The notes under the pieces are model-generated. The model did not search any database, had not been told where the DNA came from, and worked only from the letters and a program-made list of their open reading frames with translations. Below are positions 43,880 to 52,831 of a stretch of 64,000 nucleotides of DNA, piece by piece. The translations under genes and the position numbers were made by a program. The stretch is from SAR324 cluster bacterium (GTDB lineage Bacteria; SAR324; NAC60-12), in assembly GCA_028281495.1 (NCBI GenBank), contig JANQJU010000064.1, forward strand, positions 124,001-188,000. The letters run 5' to 3'. How positions within the stretch are numbered: position 1 is the stretch's first letter; every line of letters starts with the position of its first letter.

Positions 43880-45046
43880 ATGACACGAAACGGTTGCTTG
43901 TTTGTCATACTGTGCCTGTTGTTTACCGCATTTCCTTTCGCAGGAAGCTTTGCGGCAGACACCGAATACTCTGTCAAGCCAACCCTCAAGGCCGGAGGCA
44001 AAAAATGGAGGATTGCGTATTACCAAGGTGGTCCTTACGTTGACTACCAAACGATTTTGAAAGCGGTTATTCGTGGCCTTGCAAAAATTGGATGGGTCGA
44101 AACGAAAGAACCGCCGAAGTTCTCAGACCCTCAAAACACCGAAGTTTTGTGGCAATGGATGATTTCGGATTTGAAAAGCGATTATCTCGAGTTTGTTCCC
44201 AACGCTTATTACGATTCCAATTGGGATAAAGACACTAGGATGGTGACGCGGTCGCAAGCGATTGAACGAGTGAATGCCCAAAAAGACATCGATTTGATTT
44301 TTGCGTTCGGAACATGGGCTGGACAAGATTTAGCCAACAATGAGCATTCGATTCCAATTGAGGTCATTTCGGCAAGTGACCCTTTGGGAGCAGGAATTGT
44401 GAAAAGTTTGGAAGATTCTGGTTTTGACCATGTGCACGCGAAGCTCGAACCCCGTCGTTATGAAATCCAAGTCGAGTTATTTCATGACATTATTGGCTTC
44501 CAAAAATTGGGTGTTGTTTATGAAGACACGGTCGAAGGGCGAACCTATGCTGCGGTGGACAAGATCGATACAGTCGCCAAGTCGCGAGGATTTGAGGTCG
44601 TGAGATGTTTGGCTCAATTTTCTGGGGTCAGCGAAGAGGAAGCAACTGCCAATGTGATGGAGTGCCACAACAAATTGGCACCTCAAATCGATGCTTTGTA
44701 TATTACAGTTCATCGTGGGGTGAACACAAAAACGCTGCCTCAGCTCCTTGACCCGATCTATCAGCGAAAAATTCCTACCTTTTCTCAGTCCGGTCCCAAT
44801 GAAGTCCGGCATGGGGTGTTACTGAGTATTGCACAAGCAGAATTCCAGTATGCAGGTGAATTTCACGCTGAAAATATTGCTAAAGTCCTCAATGGGGCTA
44901 AACCTCGCGAATTGACCCAAGAATTTGAAAGCCCTAAAAAAATTGCGATCAATTTCGCAGTTGCTGAAATCATCAGTTACGATCCACCTGTCGACATTCT
45001 CGCCGCTGCTGACGAAATATACACTGAAATCGAGAAACAAAATTGA
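43880..45046 (+). CDS. ABC_sub_bind-family periplasmic binding protein without transporter
   Basis: A 388-residue exported protein, signal peptide about 1-25 (LFVILCLLFTAFPFAGSFAA). The mature part shows the two-lobed PF04392 plan: RIAYYQGGPYVDYQTILKAV, DIDLIFAFGTWAGQDLANNE, VISASDPLGAGIVKSL, FQKLGVVYEDTVEGRTYA and KIPTFSQSGPNEVRHGVLLS. No permease or ATPase lies nearby. The sensor-MFS-TerB gene sits 82 bases upstream and a ligase gene overlaps its stop (TGATG), so it may feed those proteins rather than an ABC transporter. Confidence 0.85.
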   Translation: MTRNGCLFVILCLLFTAFPFAGSFAADTEYSVKPTLKAGGKKWRIAYYQGGPYVDYQTILKAVIRGLAKIGWVETKEPPKFSDPQNTEVLWQWMISDLKSDYLEFVPNAYYDSNWDKDTRMVTRSQAIERVNAQKDIDLIFAFGTWAGQDLANNEHSIPIEVISASDPLGAGIVKSLEDSGFDHVHAKLEPRRYEIQVELFHDIIGFQKLGVVYEDTVEGRTYAAVDKIDTVAKSRGFEVVRCLAQFSGVSEEEATANVMECHNKLAPQIDALYITVHRGVNTKTLPQLLDPIYQRKIPTFSQSGPNEVRHGVLLSIAQAEFQYAGEFHAENIAKVLNGAKPRELTQEFESPKKIAINFAVAEIISYDPPVDILAAADEIYTEIEKQN

Positions 45047-46113
45047 TGACTTCTAAAAACAAGATCACCATAGGAGTGATCTACGGTGGGAGAGGACTCG
45101 AACATCAGGTTGACTTGATGTCTTCCAAACAAATTCAGGATTCACTTCGTTCGGATAAATATGATGTCGTGATGTTGGGGATTGGGAAAGACGGGTATTG
45201 GTATTTTAGCCGTGACGACGACTATCTCCTGGATTATCACGATGTGTATAACGTTCGTTTGGATGTAACCAAGCCAATCGTTTTTCCAGCTCCTAACGGT
45301 CAATTAATTGACAATAGAACGCACCAATGTGTTGCCAAAGTGGATATTTTTTTCCCCATTACCGATGATCCAGTTCAAGCCTTTCTCGAATCTTTGAATG
45401 TCCCTTATGTTGGTGCCAATCCGTATGGGACTGCTGTAGGCAGGGACAAAGATGTTACGAAACGATTGCTTCTCCAAGCAGGTTTTCCAGTAGTTCCTTA
45501 TCTCGTGTTGAGGTACGACCAACGAATTTCTTATGTCGAAGTGGCAGAAAAATTAGGACCCTCCGTATTTGTGAAAGCGGATCGCTTGGGATCGTCTTTT
45601 GGTATTTACAAAGCCACAAATGAAGAGTCTTTCAAACAAGCATTGGAAGCCGCCTTCACCTATTGCCAGAAAGTTTTGATTGAACAAGCTATCGAAGGAC
45701 GAGAAATCGGTTGTGCGATTTTAGGTGACAAGAGTCCGCAAGCCGCAACAGCGTTGACCGAAATCATTCATAATCATGAATTTTTTGATTTTGAAGCCAA
45801 GTATACCGGGAGCCACGAGAATGCTCTCAAGATTCCAGCAGAGGTGGACCCGGAAGTGAATCGTCAAATTTGCGAAATGGCCCTGGAGGTTTTTCGTTTG
45901 TTGGAGTGCGAAGGGCTTGCTAGATTGGACTTTTTTTTGAAACCAGACAATACCTTGCTGATCAACGAGATCAATACTTCTCCCGGCTTAGGGCAACGGC
46001 TGATGTACCCAAAAATGTGGGCAGAGTCTGGTTTGGCGTATTCAGATTTGATGGATGCCTTGATTGATATGGCAATCCAGCGATTCCGGGATCAATCCCG
46101 ACTCAAGCATTAA
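45046..46113 (+). CDS. ddl: D-alanine--D-alanine ligase-like ATP-grasp enzyme
   Basis: A 355-residue cytoplasmic enzyme of the Ddl family, which joins two D-Ala (or a D-Ala and another residue) using ATP for peptidoglycan precursors. The N-terminal motif is GGRGLEHQVDLMSSKQI; the usual GGxSxEHEVS carries Gly for the first Ser and Gln-Val for Glu-Val. The C-terminal ATP-grasp metal site LLINEINTSPGLGQRLMYPK (about 306-325) is normal. ATG 45046 overlaps the upstream stop as TGATG; a TTG precedes it. The changed N-terminal motif and its coupling to a binding protein make an alternative amine substrate possible. It ends 4 bases into the cyclase gene's end. Confidence 0.87.
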   Translation: MTSKNKITIGVIYGGRGLEHQVDLMSSKQIQDSLRSDKYDVVMLGIGKDGYWYFSRDDDYLLDYHDVYNVRLDVTKPIVFPAPNGQLIDNRTHQCVAKVDIFFPITDDPVQAFLESLNVPYVGANPYGTAVGRDKDVTKRLLLQAGFPVVPYLVLRYDQRISYVEVAEKLGPSVFVKADRLGSSFGIYKATNEESFKQALEAAFTYCQKVLIEQAIEGREIGCAILGDKSPQAATALTEIIHNHEFFDFEAKYTGSHENALKIPAEVDPEVNRQICEMALEVFRLLECEGLARLDFFLKPDNTLLINEINTSPGLGQRLMYPKMWAESGLAYSDLMDALIDMAIQRFRDQSRLKH

Positions 46114-48824
46114 GAAGTTTCCTGAACTTTTCTCAAAAGCTGGGCTTTTTGTTCTTCCGTTAACATTTGATTTAAGAACTGAATCAGCGTGTCGGTATTT
46201 CCCGCCAATTGTCCCGCTACTTGTAGCATCTCTTGTTTCTCCTCTTCTGCATCAATCGAAGTACTCATCAAGGAATCGAGCATCTGAATCATTTCTTCGG
46301 GATAGATACATGTTTCGTGTAAAGTTTCGATAACCTGTCTTGGAGATTGGACTTCGTTTTGGCGAGTTCGTAAGTAAGTCCGGTCAAAACTAAGCAGATC
46401 GAAACGAGTCGCGATATCAATGATTTGAGCTTCGTGCATTTCCACTTCAAATTGATTTGGTAACCGCTTTTTCAGTTCTTTCAAGATCCTATTCACAAGT
46501 GTGATGTCTACATCAGGGGGCAATTGTGGTTCCAGATCGTACTCCTTAAAATCGAAGCAATACATATGGGGAGGCAGTCGATTATGCCATATACATGCAA
46601 ACACTATGGCATTTTTTACTTCGTCTGGTAGGCCCATTTCCTCAGCAATGGCATAGCTGAACAAGGAACGTGCATGGACCACCTGATACACTCCAGCACA
46701 ATGTTCCATATAATGAATCGAAACATCAGTTTCTGATTGGATTTTTCGCACTTCATGGATATGCAACTTCCCTATTTTTACTTCTTTTAATGCGTTCGTA
46801 ATTATTGCAGGTTCGTTGTTGCTGTAGCGTCGAAAAAATCGTGTCTTTGGATAAATATTGGCAAATAGGTTTTTTGATGCAATCACGCGATAACGTGATT
46901 GCACCCCTAGCCCTTTCAACTGGACCGTTGGCAATTCTTCCAATTCGAATACATGCTCGATATACCGTTTGGTGTTCTCTCCCACATGGATTTCCCCTGG
47001 AGTCCCACTGCTTTCCAAACGAGAAGCGTATATCAATGCGCCTCCTTGCCCCGTGTAATCGACACCAGTTTCTGCACCCATCATCACCATACGCATTTGA
47101 TCGATTTCTCTTCCAGTTGCAGGGTTGGATGTATTGATTCCAATCCGGATTTGGAACTGCAATCCTTCTAAGTTCACGCCTTCTCGATCTTCTTTAGGCA
47201 AAGACATGAGTCGGTTTTGAATCGTTGAGTAATTCTCACGGATGGTTCTTCGCAACTTTTCATTGATGCCAGCGACTCCTTCCTTCATTTGTAAAGCACA
47301 AAAGACTGAATCGAATGGATGAAATGGACTGGGAGGAGACTCATCTTTTGGAATTCCGAAGGTTGCAACAATCTGATCTCCAATGGTTTTGTCACGAAAT
47401 CCAAAATACTTAGCCAAAAGTTTGTGGCTGTCTCGGAAGAACTCGGTGATGAACTCACCTGTTAAACTTTCTCCAATAGTCATGTTGAGGCGTGTGTATC
47501 CGGCAAGGTCTGTGATGAATTCTGTAGCAACAACCAACCCCAAGTGTTGTTTGTTCTTAGAAATTAGAACAGAAACTCCTGGGTTGAGTGTTTCTAGAGT
47601 TTCTCCTAAGAGCTGGTTGGTTTCAGCCATTTGGCGATTGGTCTGGACCAGTTCTGATGTGCGTTCTTCGACCTTAACTTCTAGTTCTCGGTTATACTCT
47701 TCAAGCTTGGCATAGGTATCTGCCAGTTCCCCAGCCATCCGATTGAACGAATGTGCGAGATCGCCTAGTTCATTTTGATACAGGATAGGCATTTGGTGAT
47801 CATAGCTCCCACGAGCAATCACTTCTGTGCCTTGCTTAAGCTTTTGGATCGGCAATAGGATGCGTTTTTGAATGACGATTTTGATACTGAAGGCCAATAA
47901 AAATCCGACGAGCGCAATGACAAATAAGCTGGTGAATGCGATGAAGCGAGTTTCGATGTAGCTTTCAGCGCTGGTACGAATCATCATCACACCAACGGGG
48001 GTTCCATCTACATTGCGCAATGGTTCATACTTGGCCAAATACCCATTTTCTTGCATCACTGCCTCTTCAAAAACGGAGCCTTCTTCCAATACCGTCTTTT
48101 CAATGAGGGGAGTCAAGCGTTGCAATTCATTATTTTCGCTGGAAGGCATGTGACTGGCAATCAAATGACCTTGTGCAAAAATCCCGGTGTCGACATTCAA
48201 GTTGTCATAAATTTCGCCCACGATCAGGTTGTCTCCATTGATCACTCGGCGCAGAACAAGGACACCCACTATCTTAGTTCGACTTCGATCGTAAAGGGGG
48301 GCTGCCCCGGTAAGGGACAGAATTTGGTCGGCCTGTGAGTCTTGGAGTTGAACGCCTTCTTGTTGAACCATTTCTAACGGCAAAATTTCGGTACTTGATA
48401 GTGTTTTACCTTGCAGCGCTTGCTCAATAAAAGTGCTGTTGGGAACCACATCGCCATAGCGTTCCGAATTGTGTGATCGTGCGACCACTTCGAGATCGCG
48501 ATTGATTGCCAGCACCATGTCCAATCCGCTTGCTTTGGCTGTTTTGGATAACTCTCCAGCCAATTTTTCATTCAACCCCAAGGAGAATAATACGGCCAAT
48601 GATCGCTCCTGCGAGTAGGAGCCTGCCAACTGTTCTAACTCATCGACGTTGTTGTTGTAGATCAACATAGCGACTTTCAGGTCTGAAGCTACTTTGTTAA
48701 GGGCTTCTTCCTTAATTTTGTCGCCGTAATAAACAATGGAATAGGCGGTAGCGAATACCATTGGAACAAACAGCGCTACAAAAAATGCGATGTTTAATTC
48801 TCGGCTGAGTGTTGTGCGTTTCAT
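46110..48824 (-). CDS. membrane class III nucleotide cyclase fused to degenerate HD-GYP-like region
   Basis: A 904-residue protein: TM1 at about 10-32, periplasmic double-Cache-like sensor to about 295, TM2 at about 297-318, HAMP (about 320-375), a short coiled coil (to about 405), then a class III adenylate/guanylate cyclase domain (about 425-640). Metal-binding D439 (FITDLAGYTRL) and D483 (TIGDQIVATFG) are kept. The transition-state pair N..xxxR reads I598-YAS-R602, so the Asn is lost and activity is doubtful. Residues about 660-830 resemble an HD-GYP domain (ARSLFSYAIAEEMGLPDEVK) with the HD pair replaced by WHN, then ATRFDLLSFDRTYLRTRQ. It may be a nucleotide sensor rather than an enzyme. 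Confidence 0.82.
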   Translation of the reverse strand: MKRTTLSRELNIAFFVALFVPMVFATAYSIVYYGDKIKEEALNKVASDLKVAMLIYNNNVDELEQLAGSYSQERSLAVLFSLGLNEKLAGELSKTAKASGLDMVLAINRDLEVVARSHNSERYGDVVPNSTFIEQALQGKTLSSTEILPLEMVQQEGVQLQDSQADQILSLTGAAPLYDRSRTKIVGVLVLRRVINGDNLIVGEIYDNLNVDTGIFAQGHLIASHMPSSENNELQRLTPLIEKTVLEEGSVFEEAVMQENGYLAKYEPLRNVDGTPVGVMMIRTSAESYIETRFIAFTSLFVIALVGFLLAFSIKIVIQKRILLPIQKLKQGTEVIARGSYDHQMPILYQNELGDLAHSFNRMAGELADTYAKLEEYNRELEVKVEERTSELVQTNRQMAETNQLLGETLETLNPGVSVLISKNKQHLGLVVATEFITDLAGYTRLNMTIGESLTGEFITEFFRDSHKLLAKYFGFRDKTIGDQIVATFGIPKDESPPSPFHPFDSVFCALQMKEGVAGINEKLRRTIRENYSTIQNRLMSLPKEDREGVNLEGLQFQIRIGINTSNPATGREIDQMRMVMMGAETGVDYTGQGGALIYASRLESSGTPGEIHVGENTKRYIEHVFELEELPTVQLKGLGVQSRYRVIASKNLFANIYPKTRFFRRYSNNEPAIITNALKEVKIGKLHIHEVRKIQSETDVSIHYMEHCAGVYQVVHARSLFSYAIAEEMGLPDEVKNAIVFACIWHNRLPPHMYCFDFKEYDLEPQLPPDVDITLVNRILKELKKRLPNQFEVEMHEAQIIDIATRFDLLSFDRTYLRTRQNEVQSPRQVIETLHETCIYPEEMIQMLDSLMSTSIDAEEEKQEMLQVAGQLAGNTDTLIQFLNQMLTEEQKAQLLRKVQETS

Positions 48825-49060
48825 AGGTGGCTTTCAATGCTCCCAAGTCAGGGTGAAATAGAGGGATAAAACCAGGCATTCTACTTATTGGTTTAATGAA
48901 TTTTAGTACGGAAACGCAAGTGTAATTCAGTAACGCATTCTAAGTGAAACCAATTGAAATTATATTGTGGGTTTATGAGGCCTATGAAATAAAAATGGCT
49001 AACAAGCATCCCTTACCCTTTCTATCTATCCAATCCCTAACTTACATCTGCGGAGATTTC

Positions 49061-50248
49061 ATGAGAATTGGCATCCTTGGTGCTGGTCAACTGGGAAGTA
49101 TGTTGGCTTGGGCTGGAAATCCGTTGGGACTCGATTTTTCATTTTATGATGTAGCGCCTTCCGGGTCTGCAAACTTGCTTGGACAATTCTTTTTTAAACG
49201 AGACCTTCAGGAACAAGCTCTGGTCCAATTTGTTGCTTCAGCCGATCTTTTCACCTACGGCTTTGAAACCATGCCAATCGAAGTGGCAGAATATGTGGCC
49301 GCTTATAAACGTTTTTTCCCTTCTTTGCAGTCTTTACGAACAAGTCAAAACCGCATTGAAGAGAAGAAGTTATTCAATATGTTGAACATCCCACATGTTC
49401 CTTATCGTTTGGCTAGTTCAGATACGGAACTGAGGGTCGCTTTGCAATCGCTGGGACTTCCTGCGGTTGTGAAAAATGCTACCTTGAGCTACGAAAGGCA
49501 AGGAGAATGCGTCATTCACACCGATGCTGAAATCGAGACCGCGTGGTCGCGAATGAGTGGTTCCACTGTGATTATCGAACCACAGGTTCCTTACATTCGA
49601 GATTTATCTATAGTGGCGGTTAGAGGCCAACATGGAGAAATGGCGTTTTACCCCGTTGCCGAAAATTATTATGACAATGGAGTGTTGCAATATTCCATTG
49701 CTCCTGCCGCTGATATTGTTTCTGAAGTCCAACAGCAAATCCAACAGTTTGCGTCTTCCATTTTGACTTATCTCAACCATGTCGGAGCACTCACTTTAGA
49801 ACTGCTCGATACAGAACAAGGAATCCTAGCCAATAAACTGATTTCTCGCGTCCATAATTCGGGACATTGGACGTTGGATGGTGCAGAAACCAATCAATTT
49901 GAAAACCATTTACGGGCGATCTTAGGTTATCCATTGGGAAGCACGGAAGCCTATCGGATTTCAGGCATGGTCAATCTCATAGGACAAGAAGGAATGCGAG
50001 AGACCTTGTTCGGCTTGCCTTCAGCACATCTTCATTTGTATCGCAAAGAACCACGCCCCGGACAAAAGCTGGGACATGTCAACATCACCGCGTCAACTTA
50101 TGAAGAATTAATTGAGCATCTCCGACATATGGAGCCGTATTTGTCTGCCAATGCGCCCATTCTGCAACCGAATTCTTCTCGACGTCTTTCCCAATTTAAC
50201 TCTTCTTCCGACGAACCTCATCAACCTCAATCGACCGAATGGGTCTGA
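49061..50248 (+). CDS. purK: phosphoribosylaminoimidazole carboxylase ATPase subunit (PurK-like)
   Basis: A 395-residue ATP-grasp enzyme that makes N5-carboxyaminoimidazole ribonucleotide in purine synthesis. MRIGILGAGQLGSMLAWAG forms the N-terminal nucleotide-binding fold, LPAVVKNATLSYERQGECV the ATP-grasp strand, ISRVHNSGHWTLDGAETNQF EN the substrate site, and KLGHVNITA the C-terminal lobe. ATG 49061 with GGAGATTTC upstream is chosen over the longer frame. Partner purE is not adjacent. In KN(A)TLSYERQG, the usual K.R.GGYDGKG loop is changed, which is unusual for PurK and deserves checking. Confidence 0.85.
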   Translation: MRIGILGAGQLGSMLAWAGNPLGLDFSFYDVAPSGSANLLGQFFFKRDLQEQALVQFVASADLFTYGFETMPIEVAEYVAAYKRFFPSLQSLRTSQNRIEEKKLFNMLNIPHVPYRLASSDTELRVALQSLGLPAVVKNATLSYERQGECVIHTDAEIETAWSRMSGSTVIIEPQVPYIRDLSIVAVRGQHGEMAFYPVAENYYDNGVLQYSIAPAADIVSEVQQQIQQFASSILTYLNHVGALTLELLDTEQGILANKLISRVHNSGHWTLDGAETNQFENHLRAILGYPLGSTEAYRISGMVNLIGQEGMRETLFGLPSAHLHLYRKEPRPGQKLGHVNITASTYEELIEHLRHMEPYLSANAPILQPNSSRRLSQFNSSSDEPHQPQSTEWV

Positions 50249-50280
50249 ACTAATTTCTCGCGCACTCCCTTTAACTCGTT

Positions 50281-50380
50281 CTTAGCCTTCTAGTTTCCAA
50301 TCGCGCTTAGCTTTCTGATTTCCAATTGCGCTTAGCCTTCCGGTTTCCAATCGTGCTTAGCTTTCCGGTTTCCAAACTGC
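50281..50380. repeat. four 25-bp tandem repeats duplicating the end of the RND gene
   Basis: Units start at 50281, 50306, 50331 and 50356, each close to CTTAGCTTTCCGGTTTCCAA plus five bases. The unit at 50356 contains the last codons of the RND gene (WKPES and TAA on the minus strand), so three decayed copies of that gene end lie after its stop. Confidence 0.9.
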
Positions 50381-52687
50381 CAATGTGAAGATCAAAGCAG
50401 GTAATAAAACCAAGACTGATATCAGGGATATCAAAATAATAATGCTCCCCAGCAGCCCAAAGTACATTGTCGGAACAAAGGTCGACAAGGCGTTCACAAT
50501 GAAACCACAGAAGAGAATGATAGACGTGAGAAATATGGCATGTCCTGATTGAGTAAGCGCGAGATGGACAGACGTCTTTCGGTCTAAACCTGAGCGGCGG
50601 GCCTTCCCATAACGAGTCATGACATGGATGGTTGCATCCACAACAATACCAAAAGTCAGAGCTGCAATAATCATTGTACTGAAATCGAGATAAATTCCAC
50701 CAGCTCCCATCACTCCTCCAGCGAAGACGATAGGAACCAAACTGGGTACCAATGAAAACGTCCCGTAACGGAGCGAACGCAACAGCGTGAATAAGCAGAT
50801 GACGATCACACCGATTGCTAATAGAAACGATTTGCCCAATCCTTCCAAAATGTAAACATCCCGGTTGGTATGCATCACTCCATCTCCTGTAATGGTGGTG
50901 TTGAGCATTGGGAATTTCGTTTTCACGTCTTGCTGAATCTTAGCAATCAAGTTTCGAGCCTGTGAGGAGGTTGAATAGGAGTATTGCACGGTAATCAACA
51001 AGTAGTTATCCACCACGTCTAATTGACGACGTCCGTCTGTATTGGCAATCAGTTCTCGGGTTTTTTGTAGATATCGGTCAAGGTCCTCATAGCGTTCAGG
51101 CAACCTGAAATGGTCGGGGTTGTGATCATTATTTGCTAGATGCACTTGGCGGAGTTTGTCTACTTCAGAAGTGGCTTTGCTAACGCTAGGTAGGGATTCT
51201 AAATATTGTTGAAAGGCGAGCACCTGGTGTAAAAAGTCTAGATCCATCAAACGAAATTGAGATTCGGCGTTGATGAGAATTTCAAGGGTATCAGAAGATC
51301 CATACACTTTTTCAAAGTATGCCAAATCCTCATGGACCAGTGCATTATCTCGGAAGAATCTTTTATGTGAAGAGTCCACTTGAATTTGGGTAAGCAGCCC
51401 ACAAGAAATTAGAATGACAACACCCCCAATGAGAACAATCAGAAACTTATAACGAAACGTTAAAGGGGTCATGGCTTGAGTCAATCGGGCAGCCCATCCG
51501 GTGTTAGCTAGACGGGTCGTATGGGTAGGGTGCCCATGAGTGAAACTTAGTAAGGCAGGAAGAGTGACGACCGAAAGTAAAAATGCCACCATAACTCCAA
51601 TTGCTGCCACGATTCCATATTCTGTGACCGGAGCCAAACGAGTGACGGTGAGGGTCAAAAACCCTACTGCGGTGGTAATGGACGTATACAGGCAGGGCAA
51701 AAAAAGTACCTTCACTGATCCAGAGGCGGCCTCAGGCGGCGAATGTCCCGCATGACGTAATCGATAAAACTCGGTTAAAATGTGAACGGCATCTCCTACT
51801 CCCACAGCAACGACCAATGCTGGTAACGTGACGTTCAGCAGATTGAGATCCCATCCTACCCAGGCAAGAGTCCCCATAACCGTCACCAAAGATCCTACAA
51901 CGACGACCATGGGCATCACTACACCAATCCATGTTTGAAAAAACAAAAATAGCAGGACCAGAATAAAAACCATCATCAGGCCCCTAGTGAAGTTGGCGTT
52001 TTCCTCGCTGCTTGTAAGAATGCGTTCGTTGATCAGTACCAAGCCGGATAAGTGAGATTGCAGGCCTTGCGTTTGCAAGTTTAGTTCATCCAACAGTTGG
52101 CGTAATGCGCTTACTAAACGGACCTGTTGTTCGATATTCGCATGCTCAGGGTGCAATCGGGCGTAAATCGCCGAGTGTCTCAAATCCGGGGTGAAGAGTC
52201 TGCCATGTGCTACCAATTCACCGTTTAATATACGGCGAACCCCTTCTTGAGAGGGGGCTATTCCTGTCCATTGACTGACTTTGGGAATGAGTGGGATCAG
52301 CTCCATTTCCGAACCAGAAACCTGCAAATACTGATAGTTGCTGAGTGAATCAACATGGGCAACTGCTTCATCGGTTTGTAGGAATTGCGTAATCTGGTCG
52401 ATGATATGGAAATAGCGAGGTTGAATGAGATCTTCTGTGGCAAGTTTGGGGGTGAGGCCGATAATCAAGTACTGTCGATCTCCAAACAATTCTTTCAGTT
52501 GTTCCAGATCGGTGAGGATGGGGTCATTTTCGATAAACCACATTTCCGGTGAATGTTCATAGCGAAGCTGTGGTAGCTGGATGAGGAAGGCAACCAAGAA
52601 AATGGTGGTGAGTACTAAGACAGCCACCCGGCGTCGTACAACCCAGCGTGCCCAGGCGGCAATGAAATCGTGAAAATAAATGGTCAT
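50357..52687 (-). CDS. RND/MMPL-superfamily exporter with sterol-sensing-type membrane domains
   Basis: A 776-residue inner-membrane protein with the two-fold RND plan: TM1 (about 18-37), first periplasmic domain, a block of about six TM segments with VVAVGVGDAVHILTEFYRLR, second periplasmic domain, then a second block with FGIVVDATIHVMTRYGKARR and LTSIILFCGFIVNALSTFVP. This fits the efflux or lipid-exporting RND permeases that act without a typical tripartite set; no membrane-fusion protein or outer-membrane channel is nearby. Substrate unknown. ATG 52687 with AAGGAAG upstream is preferred to the longer frame, which overlaps the divergent gene. The 3' end lies within a tandem repeat. Confidence 0.88.
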   Translation of the reverse strand: MTIYFHDFIAAWARWVVRRRVAVLVLTTIFLVAFLIQLPQLRYEHSPEMWFIENDPILTDLEQLKELFGDRQYLIIGLTPKLATEDLIQPRYFHIIDQITQFLQTDEAVAHVDSLSNYQYLQVSGSEMELIPLIPKVSQWTGIAPSQEGVRRILNGELVAHGRLFTPDLRHSAIYARLHPEHANIEQQVRLVSALRQLLDELNLQTQGLQSHLSGLVLINERILTSSEENANFTRGLMMVFILVLLFLFFQTWIGVVMPMVVVVGSLVTVMGTLAWVGWDLNLLNVTLPALVVAVGVGDAVHILTEFYRLRHAGHSPPEAASGSVKVLFLPCLYTSITTAVGFLTLTVTRLAPVTEYGIVAAIGVMVAFLLSVVTLPALLSFTHGHPTHTTRLANTGWAARLTQAMTPLTFRYKFLIVLIGGVVILISCGLLTQIQVDSSHKRFFRDNALVHEDLAYFEKVYGSSDTLEILINAESQFRLMDLDFLHQVLAFQQYLESLPSVSKATSEVDKLRQVHLANNDHNPDHFRLPERYEDLDRYLQKTRELIANTDGRRQLDVVDNYLLITVQYSYSTSSQARNLIAKIQQDVKTKFPMLNTTITGDGVMHTNRDVYILEGLGKSFLLAIGVIVICLFTLLRSLRYGTFSLVPSLVPIVFAGGVMGAGGIYLDFSTMIIAALTFGIVVDATIHVMTRYGKARRSGLDRKTSVHLALTQSGHAIFLTSIILFCGFIVNALSTFVPTMYFGLLGSIIILISLISVLVLLPALIFTLAVWKPES

Positions 52688-52831
52688 TACTTCCTTTTTG
52701 AGGGTTTCAGACGAATGATGTTGGTAGGTCGAAACTCTTGAGGAAATCTTGCGTGTCTTTCCAAACCGTGAGTATAGACGCGAATTGGAATGAAACCGCT
52801 TCACTTTAAAACGAGTTACAGAGGCAGAACA

